A DNA stretch of 64,000 nt. It comes from Luteipulveratus flavus (GTDB taxonomy: Bacteria > Actinomycetota > Actinomycetes > Actinomycetales > Dermatophilaceae). Both the position numbers and the translations under genes were made by a program. The stretch lies in assembly GCF_029080175.1 (NCBI RefSeq), contig NZ_JARFJC010000026.1. One strand, 5' to 3'. Below the pieces are notes generated by a model, which was not told the DNA's origin, did no database searches, and was given only the letters and a program-made list of their open reading frames with translations. The number at the start of each line of letters is the position of its first letter. Position 1 is the stretch's first letter. Shown here piece after piece: positions 45,405 to 54,725 of the stretch.

Positions 45405-46823
45405 GTGTCCAAGGTCCTGACTTCTCTCCCTGTCGGTGAACGCGTCGGCATCGCCTTCTCCGGCGGTCTCGACACCTCGGTCGCGGTCGCGTGGATGCGG
45501 GACAAGGGCGCCGTGCCCTGCACCTACACCGCGGACCTCGGCCAGTACGACGAGCCCGACATCGGCTCGGTCCCGGGCCGCGCCGGCAAGTACGGCGCCG
45601 AGCTCGCCCGCTTGGTCGACTGCCGTGCCCCGCTGGTCGAGGAGGGTCTGGCTGCCATCGCCTGCGGTGCGTTCCACATCCGCAGCGGCAGCCGCGTCTA
45701 CTTCAACACCACTCCGCTCGGGCGCGCGGTGACCGGCACCCTGCTCGTACGCGCCATGCAGGACGACGGCGTGTCGATCTGGGGTGACGGCTCGACGTTC
45801 AAGGGCAACGACATCGAGCGGTTCTACCGTTACGGCCTGCTGGCGAACCCCGCCCTGCGCATCTACAAGCCGTGGCTGGACGCCGACTTCGTCACCGAGC
45901 TCGGTGGCCGCCGGGAGATGTCGGAGTGGCTGGTCGCGCACGACCTGCCCTACCGCGACAGCGCGGAGAAGGCGTACTCCACCGACGCCAACATCCTGGG
46001 TGCGACGCACGAGGCGAAGACCCTGGAGCACCTGGACACCTCGCTGGAGACGGTCGAGCCGATCATGGGCGTCCGGTTCTGGGACCCCGCCGTGGCGATC
46101 GAGCCCGAGGACGTGACGATCCGGTTCGAGCGCGGTCTGCCAGTGGCGATCGACGGCCGTACGTTCGACGACGTGGTGGCCCTCTTCACCGAGGCGAACG
46201 CCATCGGCGGCCGCCACGGCCTCGGCATGTCCGACCAGATCGAGAACCGCATCATCGAGGCGAAGTCCCGGGGCATCTACGAGGCGCCGGGCATGGCGCT
46301 GCTGTTCATCGCCTACGAGCGGCTCGTCAACGCGATCCACAACGAGGACACGATCGCGTCCTACCACGCCGACGGTCGCCGGCTCGGGCGGCTGCTGTAC
46401 GAGGGTCGCTGGTTCGACCCGCAGGCGCTGATGATCCGCGAGTCGCTGCTCCGTTGGGTGGCCTCGGCCGTCACCGGCGAGGTGACCGTCCGGCTGCGTC
46501 GCGGTGAGGACTACTCCGTCGTGAACACCACCGGCCCGGCGTTCTCCTACCACCCCGACAAGCTGTCGATGGAGCGCACCGAGGACGCCGCCTTCGGCCC
46601 GACGGACCGCATCGGGCAGCTGACGATGCGCAACCTCGACATCGCCGACACCCGCTCCAAGCTGGAGCTGTACGCCGCACAGGGCGGGCTGACCGAGCGG
46701 GACACGCGGCTCGTCGGCGAGCTGAGTCCTGGTGGCGCAGAGGTGATCTCGGCCAATCCCGAGGTCGAGTCCGACGAGGACGATGCCCTTGACCGGGCCG
46801 CCATCGACTTCGGCGTCGACTGA
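45405..46823 (+). CDS. argG: Argininosuccinate synthase (long, E. coli-like type)
   Basis: A 472-residue ATP-dependent ligase joining citrulline and aspartate. The PP-loop is GIAFSGGLDTSVAVAWM near residue 14. Further family regions are YTADLGQYDEPD, WGDGSTFKGNDIERFYRYGL and YSTDANILGATHEAKTLE. This belongs to the longer subclass seen in E. coli rather than the roughly 400-residue form common in other bacteria. No other arginine genes are adjacent. The GTG start is predicted to be leaderless. Confidence 0.96.
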   Translation: MSKVLTSLPVGERVGIAFSGGLDTSVAVAWMRDKGAVPCTYTADLGQYDEPDIGSVPGRAGKYGAELARLVDCRAPLVEEGLAAIACGAFHIRSGSRVYFNTTPLGRAVTGTLLVRAMQDDGVSIWGDGSTFKGNDIERFYRYGLLANPALRIYKPWLDADFVTELGGRREMSEWLVAHDLPYRDSAEKAYSTDANILGATHEAKTLEHLDTSLETVEPIMGVRFWDPAVAIEPEDVTIRFERGLPVAIDGRTFDDVVALFTEANAIGGRHGLGMSDQIENRIIEAKSRGIYEAPGMALLFIAYERLVNAIHNEDTIASYHADGRRLGRLLYEGRWFDPQALMIRESLLRWVASAVTGEVTVRLRRGEDYSVVNTTGPAFSYHPDKLSMERTEDAAFGPTDRIGQLTMRNLDIADTRSKLELYAAQGGLTERDTRLVGELSPGGAEVISANPEVESDEDDALDRAAIDFGVD

Positions 46824-46887
46824 CGCCTCCGGGCGGGCTCACCGAAATCCGGGTGCGGGCGCCGTCCCCGGGTCGTTCACTGTGCTC

Positions 46888-47790
46888 ATGGAGCTCACCG
46901 ACGGTCTCACCTCACGTCCCCTCCGCCTCGACGACGCCGGGGCCGTGACGTCCGTGATGGCGGCGCAGGAGATGCACGACGTCGGCCAGGTCGTGATCGA
47001 GGAGGCCGACATCGTCGGCGACTGGCAGCGGCCCAGCTTCGACGTGTCCGCGAGCACCGTCGGCGTCTTCGACGGCGACGAGCTGGTGGCGTACGCGGAG
47101 TACTCCGGAGGCGACCGCGGCGACGCGGCGGTGGCGCCGGCGTACCGGGGCCGCGGGCTGGGCACGCAGCTGGCCCGGTGGATGCAGGAGCGAGCCCGCA
47201 CCGCCGGCGCGGATGTGGTCGGTATGCCGGTGCCGCAGGGCTCGGCCGGCGACCGTCTCCTGGAGGCGCTCGGCTACCGGGAGAGGTGGACCAGCTGGAT
47301 CCTCACCCTGCCCGAGGGCGTGGACATCGAGCCGCAGCCGGTGGCGGCCGGCTACGTGGTGCGCGAGGCGGACCCGGCCGAGTACGAGCAGGTGTGGCAG
47401 GTCGTCGAGGACGCGTTCCTGGAGTGGTCGGAGCGTGAGCGGGAGACCTTCGAGGACTTCTCCGCGCGCGTGACGCAGCGTCCCGGCTTCGCTGCCTGGT
47501 GCCTGCGCGTCGTCGTCGACCCCGACGACGTGGTCATCGGGTGCGCCTGCGTCCACCTCGATCGCGAGACCGGGTACGTCGACCGGCTCGCCGTCCGACG
47601 CGATCAGCGGGGGCGCGGGTTCGCCCGAGCGCTGCTGGTGGACGCCTTCGGGGTCGCCCGGTCCCACGGCGCGACCGTCTCGGAGCTGTCGACGGACTCC
47701 CGTACGGGCGCGCTGGGGTTGTACGAGCGCGTCGGGATGACGGTCACCGGAACCTGGGTCAACCGCGCGGCCGACCTGTCCGACGACTGA
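46888..47790 (+). CDS. Tandem GNAT-domain acetyltransferase
   Basis: A 300-residue protein with two GNAT domains. The first (about residues 1-150) has VAPAYRGRGLGTQLARWMQERART; the second (about residues 160-300) has AVRRDQRGRGFARALLVDAFG and SRTGALGLYERVGM. Both acetyl-CoA loops keep the R/Q-x-x-G-x-G/A pattern, so both may bind cofactor. ATG 46888 was preferred; the frame runs back into argG without conservation. It follows argG closely (64 bases). Substrate unknown. Confidence 0.82.
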   Translation: MELTDGLTSRPLRLDDAGAVTSVMAAQEMHDVGQVVIEEADIVGDWQRPSFDVSASTVGVFDGDELVAYAEYSGGDRGDAAVAPAYRGRGLGTQLARWMQERARTAGADVVGMPVPQGSAGDRLLEALGYRERWTSWILTLPEGVDIEPQPVAAGYVVREADPAEYEQVWQVVEDAFLEWSERERETFEDFSARVTQRPGFAAWCLRVVVDPDDVVIGCACVHLDRETGYVDRLAVRRDQRGRGFARALLVDAFGVARSHGATVSELSTDSRTGALGLYERVGMTVTGTWVNRAADLSDD

Positions 47791-47814
47791 CCGAGCGGGC
47801 TCCCCGTGACGCCG

Positions 47815-48447
47815 TCAGCGGTACGCGGGGTGCTCCGGCCACGGGGCGTCGTGCGGCCGCAGCGTCGCCCAGTCCTGCAGCCGTGCGGCGTGGGCCGCGA
47901 GCACGCCGGCGACGGTGCAGGCGTTGTGCAGCCTCCCACCGAGGATCGCGGCGACCGCCTCCTCCAGCGGCACCCAGCGCACGACGATGTCGGCCTCCTC
48001 GTGCTCGCGGGTGAAGCGCTCGGCGTCCGGGACCGCGGTCAGGCCGCGGGCCAGGAAGCAGCGCCAGTTCTCGCTCGAGCCTCCGGGTGAGTTCTGCCAG
48101 TCCGCGAGCACGTGCCAGTGCTCGGCCGTGAGGTCGGCCTCCTCGTGCAGCTCGCGGGCGGCGGCCACCCACGGCTGCTCACCGCGGACGTCCAGCAGAC
48201 CGGCCGGCAGCTCCCAGTCCAGGATGCCGGTCGGGTGACGGTACTGCTGCAGCAGCAGGACGCGTCCCTGCTCGTCCAGCGCGACGCACCCGACCGCCCC
48301 GGGGTGGTCGATGAACTCCCGGGTGACCACGCCGGCGCCGCCGAGGTCAACCTCCTCGCGGACGAGGTTCCACACCAGACCCTCGTGCAGCACCTCCCGC
48401 TTCAGGACGGGTCGCTCGACGAGCCGGTCCGCCAGCTCGTCGCTCAC
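47815..48447 (-). CDS. NUDIX hydrolase (ADP-ribose pyrophosphatase type)
   Basis: A 210-residue NUDIX enzyme. The NUDIX box reads GLLDVRGEQPWVAAARELHEEADL (residues about 82-105) with the metal-binding REL..EE intact, preceded by QYRHPTGILDWELPAG as in ADP-ribose hydrolases. Likely action: cleavage of ADP-ribose to AMP and ribose 5-phosphate. The start overlaps the pyrG stop by four bases, the conserved actinobacterial pyrG-nudix pair. Confidence 0.88.
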   Translation of the reverse strand: MSDELADRLVERPVLKREVLHEGLVWNLVREEVDLGGAGVVTREFIDHPGAVGCVALDEQGRVLLLQQYRHPTGILDWELPAGLLDVRGEQPWVAAARELHEEADLTAEHWHVLADWQNSPGGSSENWRCFLARGLTAVPDAERFTREHEEADIVVRWVPLEEAVAAILGGRLHNACTVAGVLAAHAARLQDWATLRPHDAPWPEHPAYR

Positions 48448-50132
48448 GGGGCGACGGCCTCGCCGGCGCGCGGCCGCTCGACCTCGACCAGACGCGCGGC
48501 GCGCTGCGCGTCGATCGCGGCGCCGACCAGGCCCGCGAACAGCGGGTGCGCCTGGTGCGGCCGGGACAGGAACTCCGGGTGCGCCTGCGTCGAGACGTAG
48601 TACGGGTGCGCGTCGCGCGGCAGCTCCACGAACTCGACCAGCAGGCCGTCCGGCGAGGTCCCGGAGAACACCAGACCGGCCTTCTCGAGCTGGTCGCGGT
48701 AACCGTTGTTGACCTCGTAGCGGTGCCGGTGCCGCTCGGAGACGCGGGACGAGCCGTACGCCTCGGCGATCACCGAACCCTCCTGCAGCGCAGCGGGATA
48801 CGCACCGAGCCGCATCGTGCCGCCCAGGTCTCCGGCACCCTCGACGAAGGCCTTCTGCTCCTCCATGGTCGCGATGACCGGTGCCGGGCTCTCGGGGTCG
48901 AACTCGGTCGAGGACGCACCCTCGATGCCGGCGACCTCACGGGCGTACTCGATGACCATGCACTGCAGGCCGAGGCAGATGCCGAGGGTCGGTACGCGGT
49001 TCTCGCGCGCCCAGCGCAGCGCGCCGACCTTGCCCTCGATGCCTCGGACGCCGAAGCCGCCCGGCACCAGGACCGCGTCCACGCCGCCGAGCGCCTTGGC
49101 CGCACCGGCCTGGGTCTGGCAGCTGTCGCTCTGCACCCAGCGGATGCGGACCTTCGCGTCGTGGTGGAAGCCGCCGGCGCGCATCGCCTCGGTGACCGAC
49201 AGGTAGGCGTCCGGCAGGTCGATGTACTTGCCGACCAGCGCGATCTCGACCTCGTGCTCGGGCTCGTGCACCCGACGGAGCAGGTCGTCCCACTCGGTCC
49301 AGTCGACGTCGCGGAACGGCAGCCCGAGACGGCGGACCACGTAGGCATCCAACGCCTCCCGGTGCAGCACCTTCGGGATGTCATAGATGCTCGGGGCGTC
49401 CACGCACGCCGCGCAGCCCTCCGGCTCGACGTCGCACATGAGCGAGATCTTGCGCTTGATGCCGTCCGGGATGTCGCGGTCGGCGCGCAGCACGAGCCCG
49501 TCGGGCTGGATACCGACCTGCCGCAGCGCCGCCACGGAGTGCTGGGTCGGCTTGGTCTTCAGCTCGCCGCTCGGCGCAAGGTAGGGCACGAGCGAGACGT
49601 GCAGGAAGAACACGTGGTCGCGTCCGACGTCCTGACGGACCTGACGGGCGGCCTCCAGGAACGGCAGGCTCTCGATGTCGCCGACCGTGCCACCGATCTC
49701 GGTGATGATCACGTCGGGCGGGTTGCTCGCCGCGGCCTCGGCGCGCATCCGCTCCTTGATCTCGTTCGTGATGTGCGGGATCACCTGGACGGTGTCACCC
49801 AGGTACTCACCGCGCCGCTCCTTGGCGATCACCCGGCTGTAGACCTGGCCGGTCGTGACGTTGGCGCTCCCGGAGAGGTTCACCCCCAGGAACCGCTCGT
49901 AGTGCCCGATGTCCAGGTCGGTCTCGGCACCGTCCTCGGTGACGAAGACCTCGCCGTGCTGGAACGGGTTCATCGTCCCCGGGTCGACGTTGAGGTAAGG
50001 GTCCAGCTTCTGCATCGTCACGCGCAGGCCGCGTGCTCGAAGTAGCTGGCCGAGGCTCGATGCCGTCAGGCCCTTACCGAGGGAGGAGGCCACGCCTCCG
50101 GTCACAAAGATGTGCTTCGTCTGCTCCGCCAC
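48444..50132 (-). CDS. pyrG: CTP synthase
   Basis: A 562-residue amidoligase converting UTP to CTP with glutamine and ATP. The N-terminal synthetase domain has KHIFVTGGVASSLGKGLTASSLG and KLDPYLNVDPGTMNPFQHGEVFVT. The C-terminal class I glutaminase domain carries the nucleophile in LGICLGLQCMVIEYA and the His/Glu pair in QAHPEFLSRP. Length is standard. It links to the pyr operon pathway elsewhere in the window. Confidence 0.98.
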   Translation of the reverse strand: MAEQTKHIFVTGGVASSLGKGLTASSLGQLLRARGLRVTMQKLDPYLNVDPGTMNPFQHGEVFVTEDGAETDLDIGHYERFLGVNLSGSANVTTGQVYSRVIAKERRGEYLGDTVQVIPHITNEIKERMRAEAAASNPPDVIITEIGGTVGDIESLPFLEAARQVRQDVGRDHVFFLHVSLVPYLAPSGELKTKPTQHSVAALRQVGIQPDGLVLRADRDIPDGIKRKISLMCDVEPEGCAACVDAPSIYDIPKVLHREALDAYVVRRLGLPFRDVDWTEWDDLLRRVHEPEHEVEIALVGKYIDLPDAYLSVTEAMRAGGFHHDAKVRIRWVQSDSCQTQAGAAKALGGVDAVLVPGGFGVRGIEGKVGALRWARENRVPTLGICLGLQCMVIEYAREVAGIEGASSTEFDPESPAPVIATMEEQKAFVEGAGDLGGTMRLGAYPAALQEGSVIAEAYGSSRVSERHRHRYEVNNGYRDQLEKAGLVFSGTSPDGLLVEFVELPRDAHPYYVSTQAHPEFLSRPHQAHPLFAGLVGAAIDAQRAARLVEVERPRAGEAVAP

Positions 50133-50226
50133 GGGCTCTCAGTCTACGTGACGTTCGGGCCGCCTCGTCCACCGCCAGGCCGTGGTGTCGCGAACGACGT
50201 CGTCGCGGAACCGCCAGCAGCGGCGA

Positions 50227-51291
50227 TCAGACGTCGTCAGCGGCGTACCAGGCGAGCCAGGCATCGACCGACGCGGTCTCCCCCGGCCAGGACGCCGCGA
50301 GCTCGCGTCCTCGCCGCGACATCTGCTCCCGCGCGCCGGAGTCGCCCAGGACGTCCTCGACCGCCGTGGCGATCCGGGCCGGCTGCCTGGCCGGTACGAG
50401 CACGCCCGCGTCCTGCACGAGCTGGGGAACTCCCCCGACTGCGGTCGAAACGACGGGGACTCCGGCGGCCATCGCCTCCTGCAGGACGAGCGCTCGCGCC
50501 TCCCAGCTCGAGGTGAGGACGAACACGTCGGCGCGGCTCAGCCAGCCGGGCACGTCGTCACTGACACCGATGAACTCCACCGGCGTGCCCATCGCCGCCA
50601 GCCGCAGCTCGCGGAGCAGGTCGGAGTCGCCGTCGCCGACCACGACCCACCTCAGCGGGACGGTCAGCCGGGTCGCCGCCTCGACCAGCGCCTGCAGGTT
50701 CTTCTGCCGGGCGATCCGCGCCACCGTGAGCACCAGCGGAGGCTGCTGGAGGACGCGCCGGTCCCGTTCAGGTGCAGCGAGCAGGTCCCCCAGATGAGGG
50801 GACGGCACCGGGGCCAGCTCCGCCGCCTTGGCACCCAGCTCGACCGCGAGGTCCACGAGGTCCTGGCTGGCTCCGGTCACCAGGTCGGCGATCTTGAGCA
50901 TCCGCGCGATCGCGACGTGAGGCAGCCGCCCGCGCATCGACGACGGCAGCTCGTTGTGCAGCGACACGATGAGACGCGGGCGGTCGTGCCGGCCCATCGC
51001 CCTGATCGCAGCGCTGGCGACGAGGCCGGCCTGCCAGCCATGAGCGTGCACGACATCGCTGTGGCGGCACATGCTCACCAGCTTCGACAGGGACCGGGGC
51101 GCCCGGCTGAGGGGTTCCTCGGCCTCGCGCGGCCAGGCCGCCACCGCGTCGGGCCAGTCGAAGTGACGGGCCGTGGCGCGGTCGGTCACGATCTGGACGT
51201 CGACGCCGCGCGCCTCCAGCAGCCGCGACATCCGGTCGACGTGAACACCGATGCCACCCCGGGCCGGACCGAGCAGCATCACGACACGCAC
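50227..51291 (-). CDS. GT4-family glycosyltransferase
   Basis: A 354-residue GT-B glycosyltransferase. The N-terminal domain has the glycine loop LLGPARGGIGVHV; the C-terminal donor domain has LTVARIARQKNLQALV and the EX7E-type motif SSWEARALVLQEAMAAGVPVVST. GTG 51291 was chosen because the frame otherwise overlaps the flippase gene. The donor and acceptor are unknown; neighbours suggest an envelope lipid-linked sugar. It lies 34 bases downstream of the MurJ-like gene and before pyrG. Confidence 0.87.
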   Translation of the reverse strand: MRVVMLLGPARGGIGVHVDRMSRLLEARGVDVQIVTDRATARHFDWPDAVAAWPREAEEPLSRAPRSLSKLVSMCRHSDVVHAHGWQAGLVASAAIRAMGRHDRPRLIVSLHNELPSSMRGRLPHVAIARMLKIADLVTGASQDLVDLAVELGAKAAELAPVPSPHLGDLLAAPERDRRVLQQPPLVLTVARIARQKNLQALVEAATRLTVPLRWVVVGDGDSDLLRELRLAAMGTPVEFIGVSDDVPGWLSRADVFVLTSSWEARALVLQEAMAAGVPVVSTAVGGVPQLVQDAGVLVPARQPARIATAVEDVLGDSGAREQMSRRGRELAASWPGETASVDAWLAWYAADDV

Positions 51292-51325
51292 GGGGCCACC
51301 TCCCGGTGACGTGAGTGGGAACTTC

Positions 51326-53002
51326 TCATACCGTCGCCCCACTTGGACGACCACCCCGACGGAGGCGCCGGCGTGCCAGCCGCGCACTCGAAGGATCTGC
51401 CACGAGGAGAACCGTCGCATACACGATCAGCGCGGCTGCAGCGGCCACCGCGCCGACCGCGATCGTCGCCCAGATCGGCCCCGGTGAGAGCAGGCGCGCG
51501 ACGACACTGCCGACCACCGCCGCGACGACACCGGCGAGGGCCGCAGCGGCCGCCGTCCGCGCCGCACCGGTGACCGTCGACGCCCCCCAGGACCGCGCGA
51601 CGAGCACCGCGAGGGCGAGGGCGGCGACGTACATGCCCACCGAGCTGGACCACCCGAGGACGGTGAGCGCGGAGCGAGCCCCTGCGTCCGGCCCGACGAG
51701 GAGCAGCGGGGCCACCGCGGCGACGAGCCAGCCGAGCGCGATCGCGACGGCACCGTGCCAGGCGACCCCGCGCACGTACAGCGCTCGTTGCAGCAGCGCG
51801 ATCACGGCGAAGCCGGCGAGACCCACGCCGTACGCGACCAGGGCCGGCGTCATCGCCGAGATGGCCGAGCCGGACGGGTGGTCCTTGCTCGCGTCGATCA
51901 GTACGAAGAAGCGCCCGACCGGACGCGCGACCGCGACCAGCAGCGCGCTACCGAGACCGCCGACCACCAGCACCAGGCGCAAGGAGCGGACGAGGGTGTC
52001 GTCGGCGGCCGCCCGGTCGACCGAGCCGTTCACGAGGTTGGGGAAGGCCGCCGTGGCGACCGGGACCGCGAGCACGGCGTACGGGAGCAGGTAGACCGCC
52101 TGGACATAGGTGTAGACGTTGAGCGTGCCCGTGCCCCCGCGGTGGTTGGAGACCCACGTCGTGCACAGGACGGCCACCTGCTGCGCGAGGAGCGCGAGCA
52201 CGCCGGCGCCGGCGAGATGCCCGACGCGCCGTGCCGCGCCGGGCGGGAAGTGCAGGCTCGGACGCAACCGGGCCCCGGAGCGCCGGACCGGCAGGAGCAG
52301 CGGCAGGCTCAGGGCGACGACGCCGAGCGTCGTGCCGCCCGCCAGTGCGGCGACGGCGCCACCGCTCAGCCGTTCCGGTACCCCGTCGGCCCCGCGCGCC
52401 AGACGCGCGTACGCGAGGTAGGACGCGATCACGACCAGGCTGGACATCAGGGGCGCGAGCGCGGCCGCCAGGAACCGGCGGTGGGACTGCAGCACGCCCG
52501 CGAGGACGATGCCGACGCCGTACAGCGGGATCTGCGGCGCGAAGATCAGGATCATGGTCGTCGCCAGGTCGACCTGCCCCTGACCGGAGCACCCCGGGTC
52601 CGAGCCGCGCGAGAGGAGCAGGGTGGCCACCGGCCGGGCGAGCACGGCCAGCAGGAGGGCGAGCGGCACGAGGACCGCCAGCGCCCACGTCAGCAGCGCC
52701 GATGCGACCTGGTCCGCCTCGTCGCGCTCGCCTCGCGCCAGTGCTCCCGCGACGAGAGGTACGGCGACCGCGGCGAGGGCTCCCCCGGCGGCCACCTCGA
52801 ACAGGACGTTGGGCAGCAGGTTCGCAGTGCTGTAGACCTCGCCGACGCAGGTGCTGCCGACCGTCCCCGAGAAGACGATCCAGCGGCCGAAGCCGACCAC
52901 TCGGGCGAACAGGGTGGTGATCGCGATGACGCCCACGGCGGCCAGGAGCCCACCGCGCGAGGGTCGCGCGGTGGGCCGGTGTGATGACCCGGTCGCGGTC
53001 AT
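51326..53002 (-). CDS. MurJ-like lipid flippase (MATE/MVF family)
   Basis: A 558-residue polytopic membrane protein with about 13-14 hydrophobic helices and the MVF-family opening ITTLFARVVGFGRWIVFSGTVG. Further family regions include VSNHRGGTGTLNVYTYVQAVYLLPYAVLAVPVATAAFPNL. It would move a polyprenyl-linked precursor across the membrane. Lipid II is the best guess, but the adjacent glycosyltransferase and MraY-like gene leave another glycolipid possible. It overlaps the next gene by four bases. Confidence 0.82.
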   Translation of the reverse strand: MTATGSSHRPTARPSRGGLLAAVGVIAITTLFARVVGFGRWIVFSGTVGSTCVGEVYSTANLLPNVLFEVAAGGALAAVAVPLVAGALARGERDEADQVASALLTWALAVLVPLALLLAVLARPVATLLLSRGSDPGCSGQGQVDLATTMILIFAPQIPLYGVGIVLAGVLQSHRRFLAAALAPLMSSLVVIASYLAYARLARGADGVPERLSGGAVAALAGGTTLGVVALSLPLLLPVRRSGARLRPSLHFPPGAARRVGHLAGAGVLALLAQQVAVLCTTWVSNHRGGTGTLNVYTYVQAVYLLPYAVLAVPVATAAFPNLVNGSVDRAAADDTLVRSLRLVLVVGGLGSALLVAVARPVGRFFVLIDASKDHPSGSAISAMTPALVAYGVGLAGFAVIALLQRALYVRGVAWHGAVAIALGWLVAAVAPLLLVGPDAGARSALTVLGWSSSVGMYVAALALAVLVARSWGASTVTGAARTAAAAALAGVVAAVVGSVVARLLSPGPIWATIAVGAVAAAAALIVYATVLLVADPSSARLARRRLRRGGRPSGATV

Positions 53003-53781
53003 GACCGGGGTCGGCCCCAGGCGTCGAGCTCGCGCAGCCCCGGCGTGCGGGCGATGACCGCCGAGAAGCTGACCCGCTCCGAGGCCAGGGTCAGTGCGAC
53101 GACCACGGCCAGCGCCGTCCAGCGGGCCCGAGCCCCGAGCTGCTCGACCAGCGCGGTCCCCACCAGCGCGCCCAGTGCGTTGGCGCCGGTGTCGCCCATC
53201 ATGGTCCGACCCTGCAGGTCCTCCGGGAGCGCCGCCAGGCCGGCACCGACGACACCCGCGGACACACCGGACCCGGCCGCGGCACTCGGCAGACCGAGCA
53301 GCAGGGTGACCTTGAGCGCGCGGCCCGGGCGCAGGTCGAACAGGTTGAGCAGGTTGGCGCCACCGGCCACGAGACCCGCACCGGCCAGGGTCGAGCCACC
53401 CCAGCGTCCGCGGTCGACGGAGCCTGCGGCGAGTACACCGACGACCCCGAGCCCGAGCACCTTGACCGCCCCGGTCGTGACTTCTCCCCGCCGCAGCGCG
53501 CCGAGGTGACCTTTCAACCCCTTGCTGCCGGCGCCACCGGCGAGGTCGTCGAGCAGACCCAGGGCACCGCCGCCGACGGCCGCCGCTGCGGCGGTCGGGG
53601 ACACCACGAGCACGCTCGCGCAGCCGGCGACGACCGCCGGCCCCTCCAGCAGGGACACCGTCCGTCCCGCGTGGTTCGTACGGTCCCAGACCCGGGCGCC
53701 GCCCGGTGGACGTCGGCGCAGGGCCGGGAGTACGGCACGGACGGTCCCGGCCGCGAGCGCCGCGACGAGGAGACGGTTCAC
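52999..53781 (-). CDS. MraY/WecA-like phospho-sugar transferase homologue
   Basis: A 260-residue membrane protein with about eight helices. It keeps the Asp pair in GLLDDLAGG, NLLNLFDLRPGRALK (family NxxNfxDGxDGL, second Asp replaced) and GDTGANALGALVGT. It is shorter than MraY (about 360) and lacks the usual histidine motif near the end. It probably joins a sugar phosphate to a polyprenyl phosphate, but the degenerate loop leaves activity uncertain. GTG 53781 overlaps the mctB stop. Sits between mctB and the flippase. Confidence 0.75.
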   Translation of the reverse strand: MNRLLVAALAAGTVRAVLPALRRRPPGGARVWDRTNHAGRTVSLLEGPAVVAGCASVLVVSPTAAAAAVGGGALGLLDDLAGGAGSKGLKGHLGALRRGEVTTGAVKVLGLGVVGVLAAGSVDRGRWGGSTLAGAGLVAGGANLLNLFDLRPGRALKVTLLLGLPSAAAGSGVSAGVVGAGLAALPEDLQGRTMMGDTGANALGALVGTALVEQLGARARWTALAVVVALTLASERVSFSAVIARTPGLRELDAWGRPRS

Positions 53782-54725
53782 TCCCCCTCCGTCAGGCTCG
53801 GCGTGACGGTGCTCGCCGTGCTGTCCAGGCCGAACTGCCCCGACTGACCGGCAAACTCCTCGCGCAGCGCCAGCACGAGGGCGGCCTGCCCGACCGCGCG
53901 GTCCCCGTCGTCGACGGTGCTCATCGCGCCGGTCACCTCGGGGCTGCGCCGCAGAGCGCGCACGAGCATGTCCGGGGTGGTGAGGTCGTCCTTGACCGGA
54001 CCGGACGCCACGCCGACGACCGGACGGCCGGCCAGCCCGACCGCCGTGATGATGTCCGTCCACGCCTTCACCGTGCCGGTGTCGGAGTCCTTGCTCGTCA
54101 TGCCGGGCCACAGCACGACCACGGAGGCGGCCTGGGCCGGCGCGGCGGGCTGGGCCGACGCCAGGTCCTTGTCCTTCAGCGCCGCGAGAACGCCGTTCGC
54201 CGCCTGGTCGGCGCGGCCGGTCGAGCCCTGATGGGCGACGGCCTCGACGAGCACCTTGCCCGCCAGGCGGTTCTTCGGGATCGTCGCGGCGTCCAGCCCG
54301 AGGTCCTTCGCGGACGTCGTCAGCAGGGCGTCCCGGTCGGCATTGGCACCCGAGGCCCAGCTCTCGTCCAGGCGCACCGTGCTGGTGACCTGTGCGCCGC
54401 CGGCCTTCAGGCTCTCGCGGCTGGAGTCGACGAGGCTGTCCTCCGTACCGGGCAGCACGAGCAGCGCGACGGACCGTCCGGTCAGCTGACCGGGGAGCAC
54501 GCGGGGCGCCACGTCCTCGGCGTACTGGTCCTGCAGCCCGATGACGCGGTTCGCCTCCTTGACCTCCTCACGCGTGGCGGCGAGGTCGCGGCGCTGCCCC
54601 TGCACCTCCTTGGTGATCCCGCCTGCGAGCTCGTCGCGCAGCGACGTCGCGCCGATGACGATGCCGACGGCGAGCGCGAGGAAGACGGAGACCAGCGAGA
54701 CGACGTGGTAGCGGAAGTCGATCAT
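53778..54725 (-). CDS. mctB: Copper transporter / SteB-like envelope protein (MctB family)
   Basis: A 315-residue protein of the MctB (Rv1698)/SteB family. One N-terminal membrane helix (YHVVSLVSVFLALAVGIVIG) precedes a coiled segment and an extracytoplasmic domain. The mycobacterial protein affects copper resistance, and SteB in corynebacteria works with SteA in daughter-cell separation. ATG 54725 overlaps the steA stop by ATGA, and the frame has an earlier start that is not conserved. The steA-mctB pair is conserved in actinobacteria. Confidence 0.85.
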   Translation of the reverse strand: MIDFRYHVVSLVSVFLALAVGIVIGATSLRDELAGGITKEVQGQRRDLAATREEVKEANRVIGLQDQYAEDVAPRVLPGQLTGRSVALLVLPGTEDSLVDSSRESLKAGGAQVTSTVRLDESWASGANADRDALLTTSAKDLGLDAATIPKNRLAGKVLVEAVAHQGSTGRADQAANGVLAALKDKDLASAQPAAPAQAASVVVLWPGMTSKDSDTGTVKAWTDIITAVGLAGRPVVGVASGPVKDDLTTPDMLVRALRRSPEVTGAMSTVDDGDRAVGQAALVLALREEFAGQSGQFGLDSTASTVTPSLTEGE

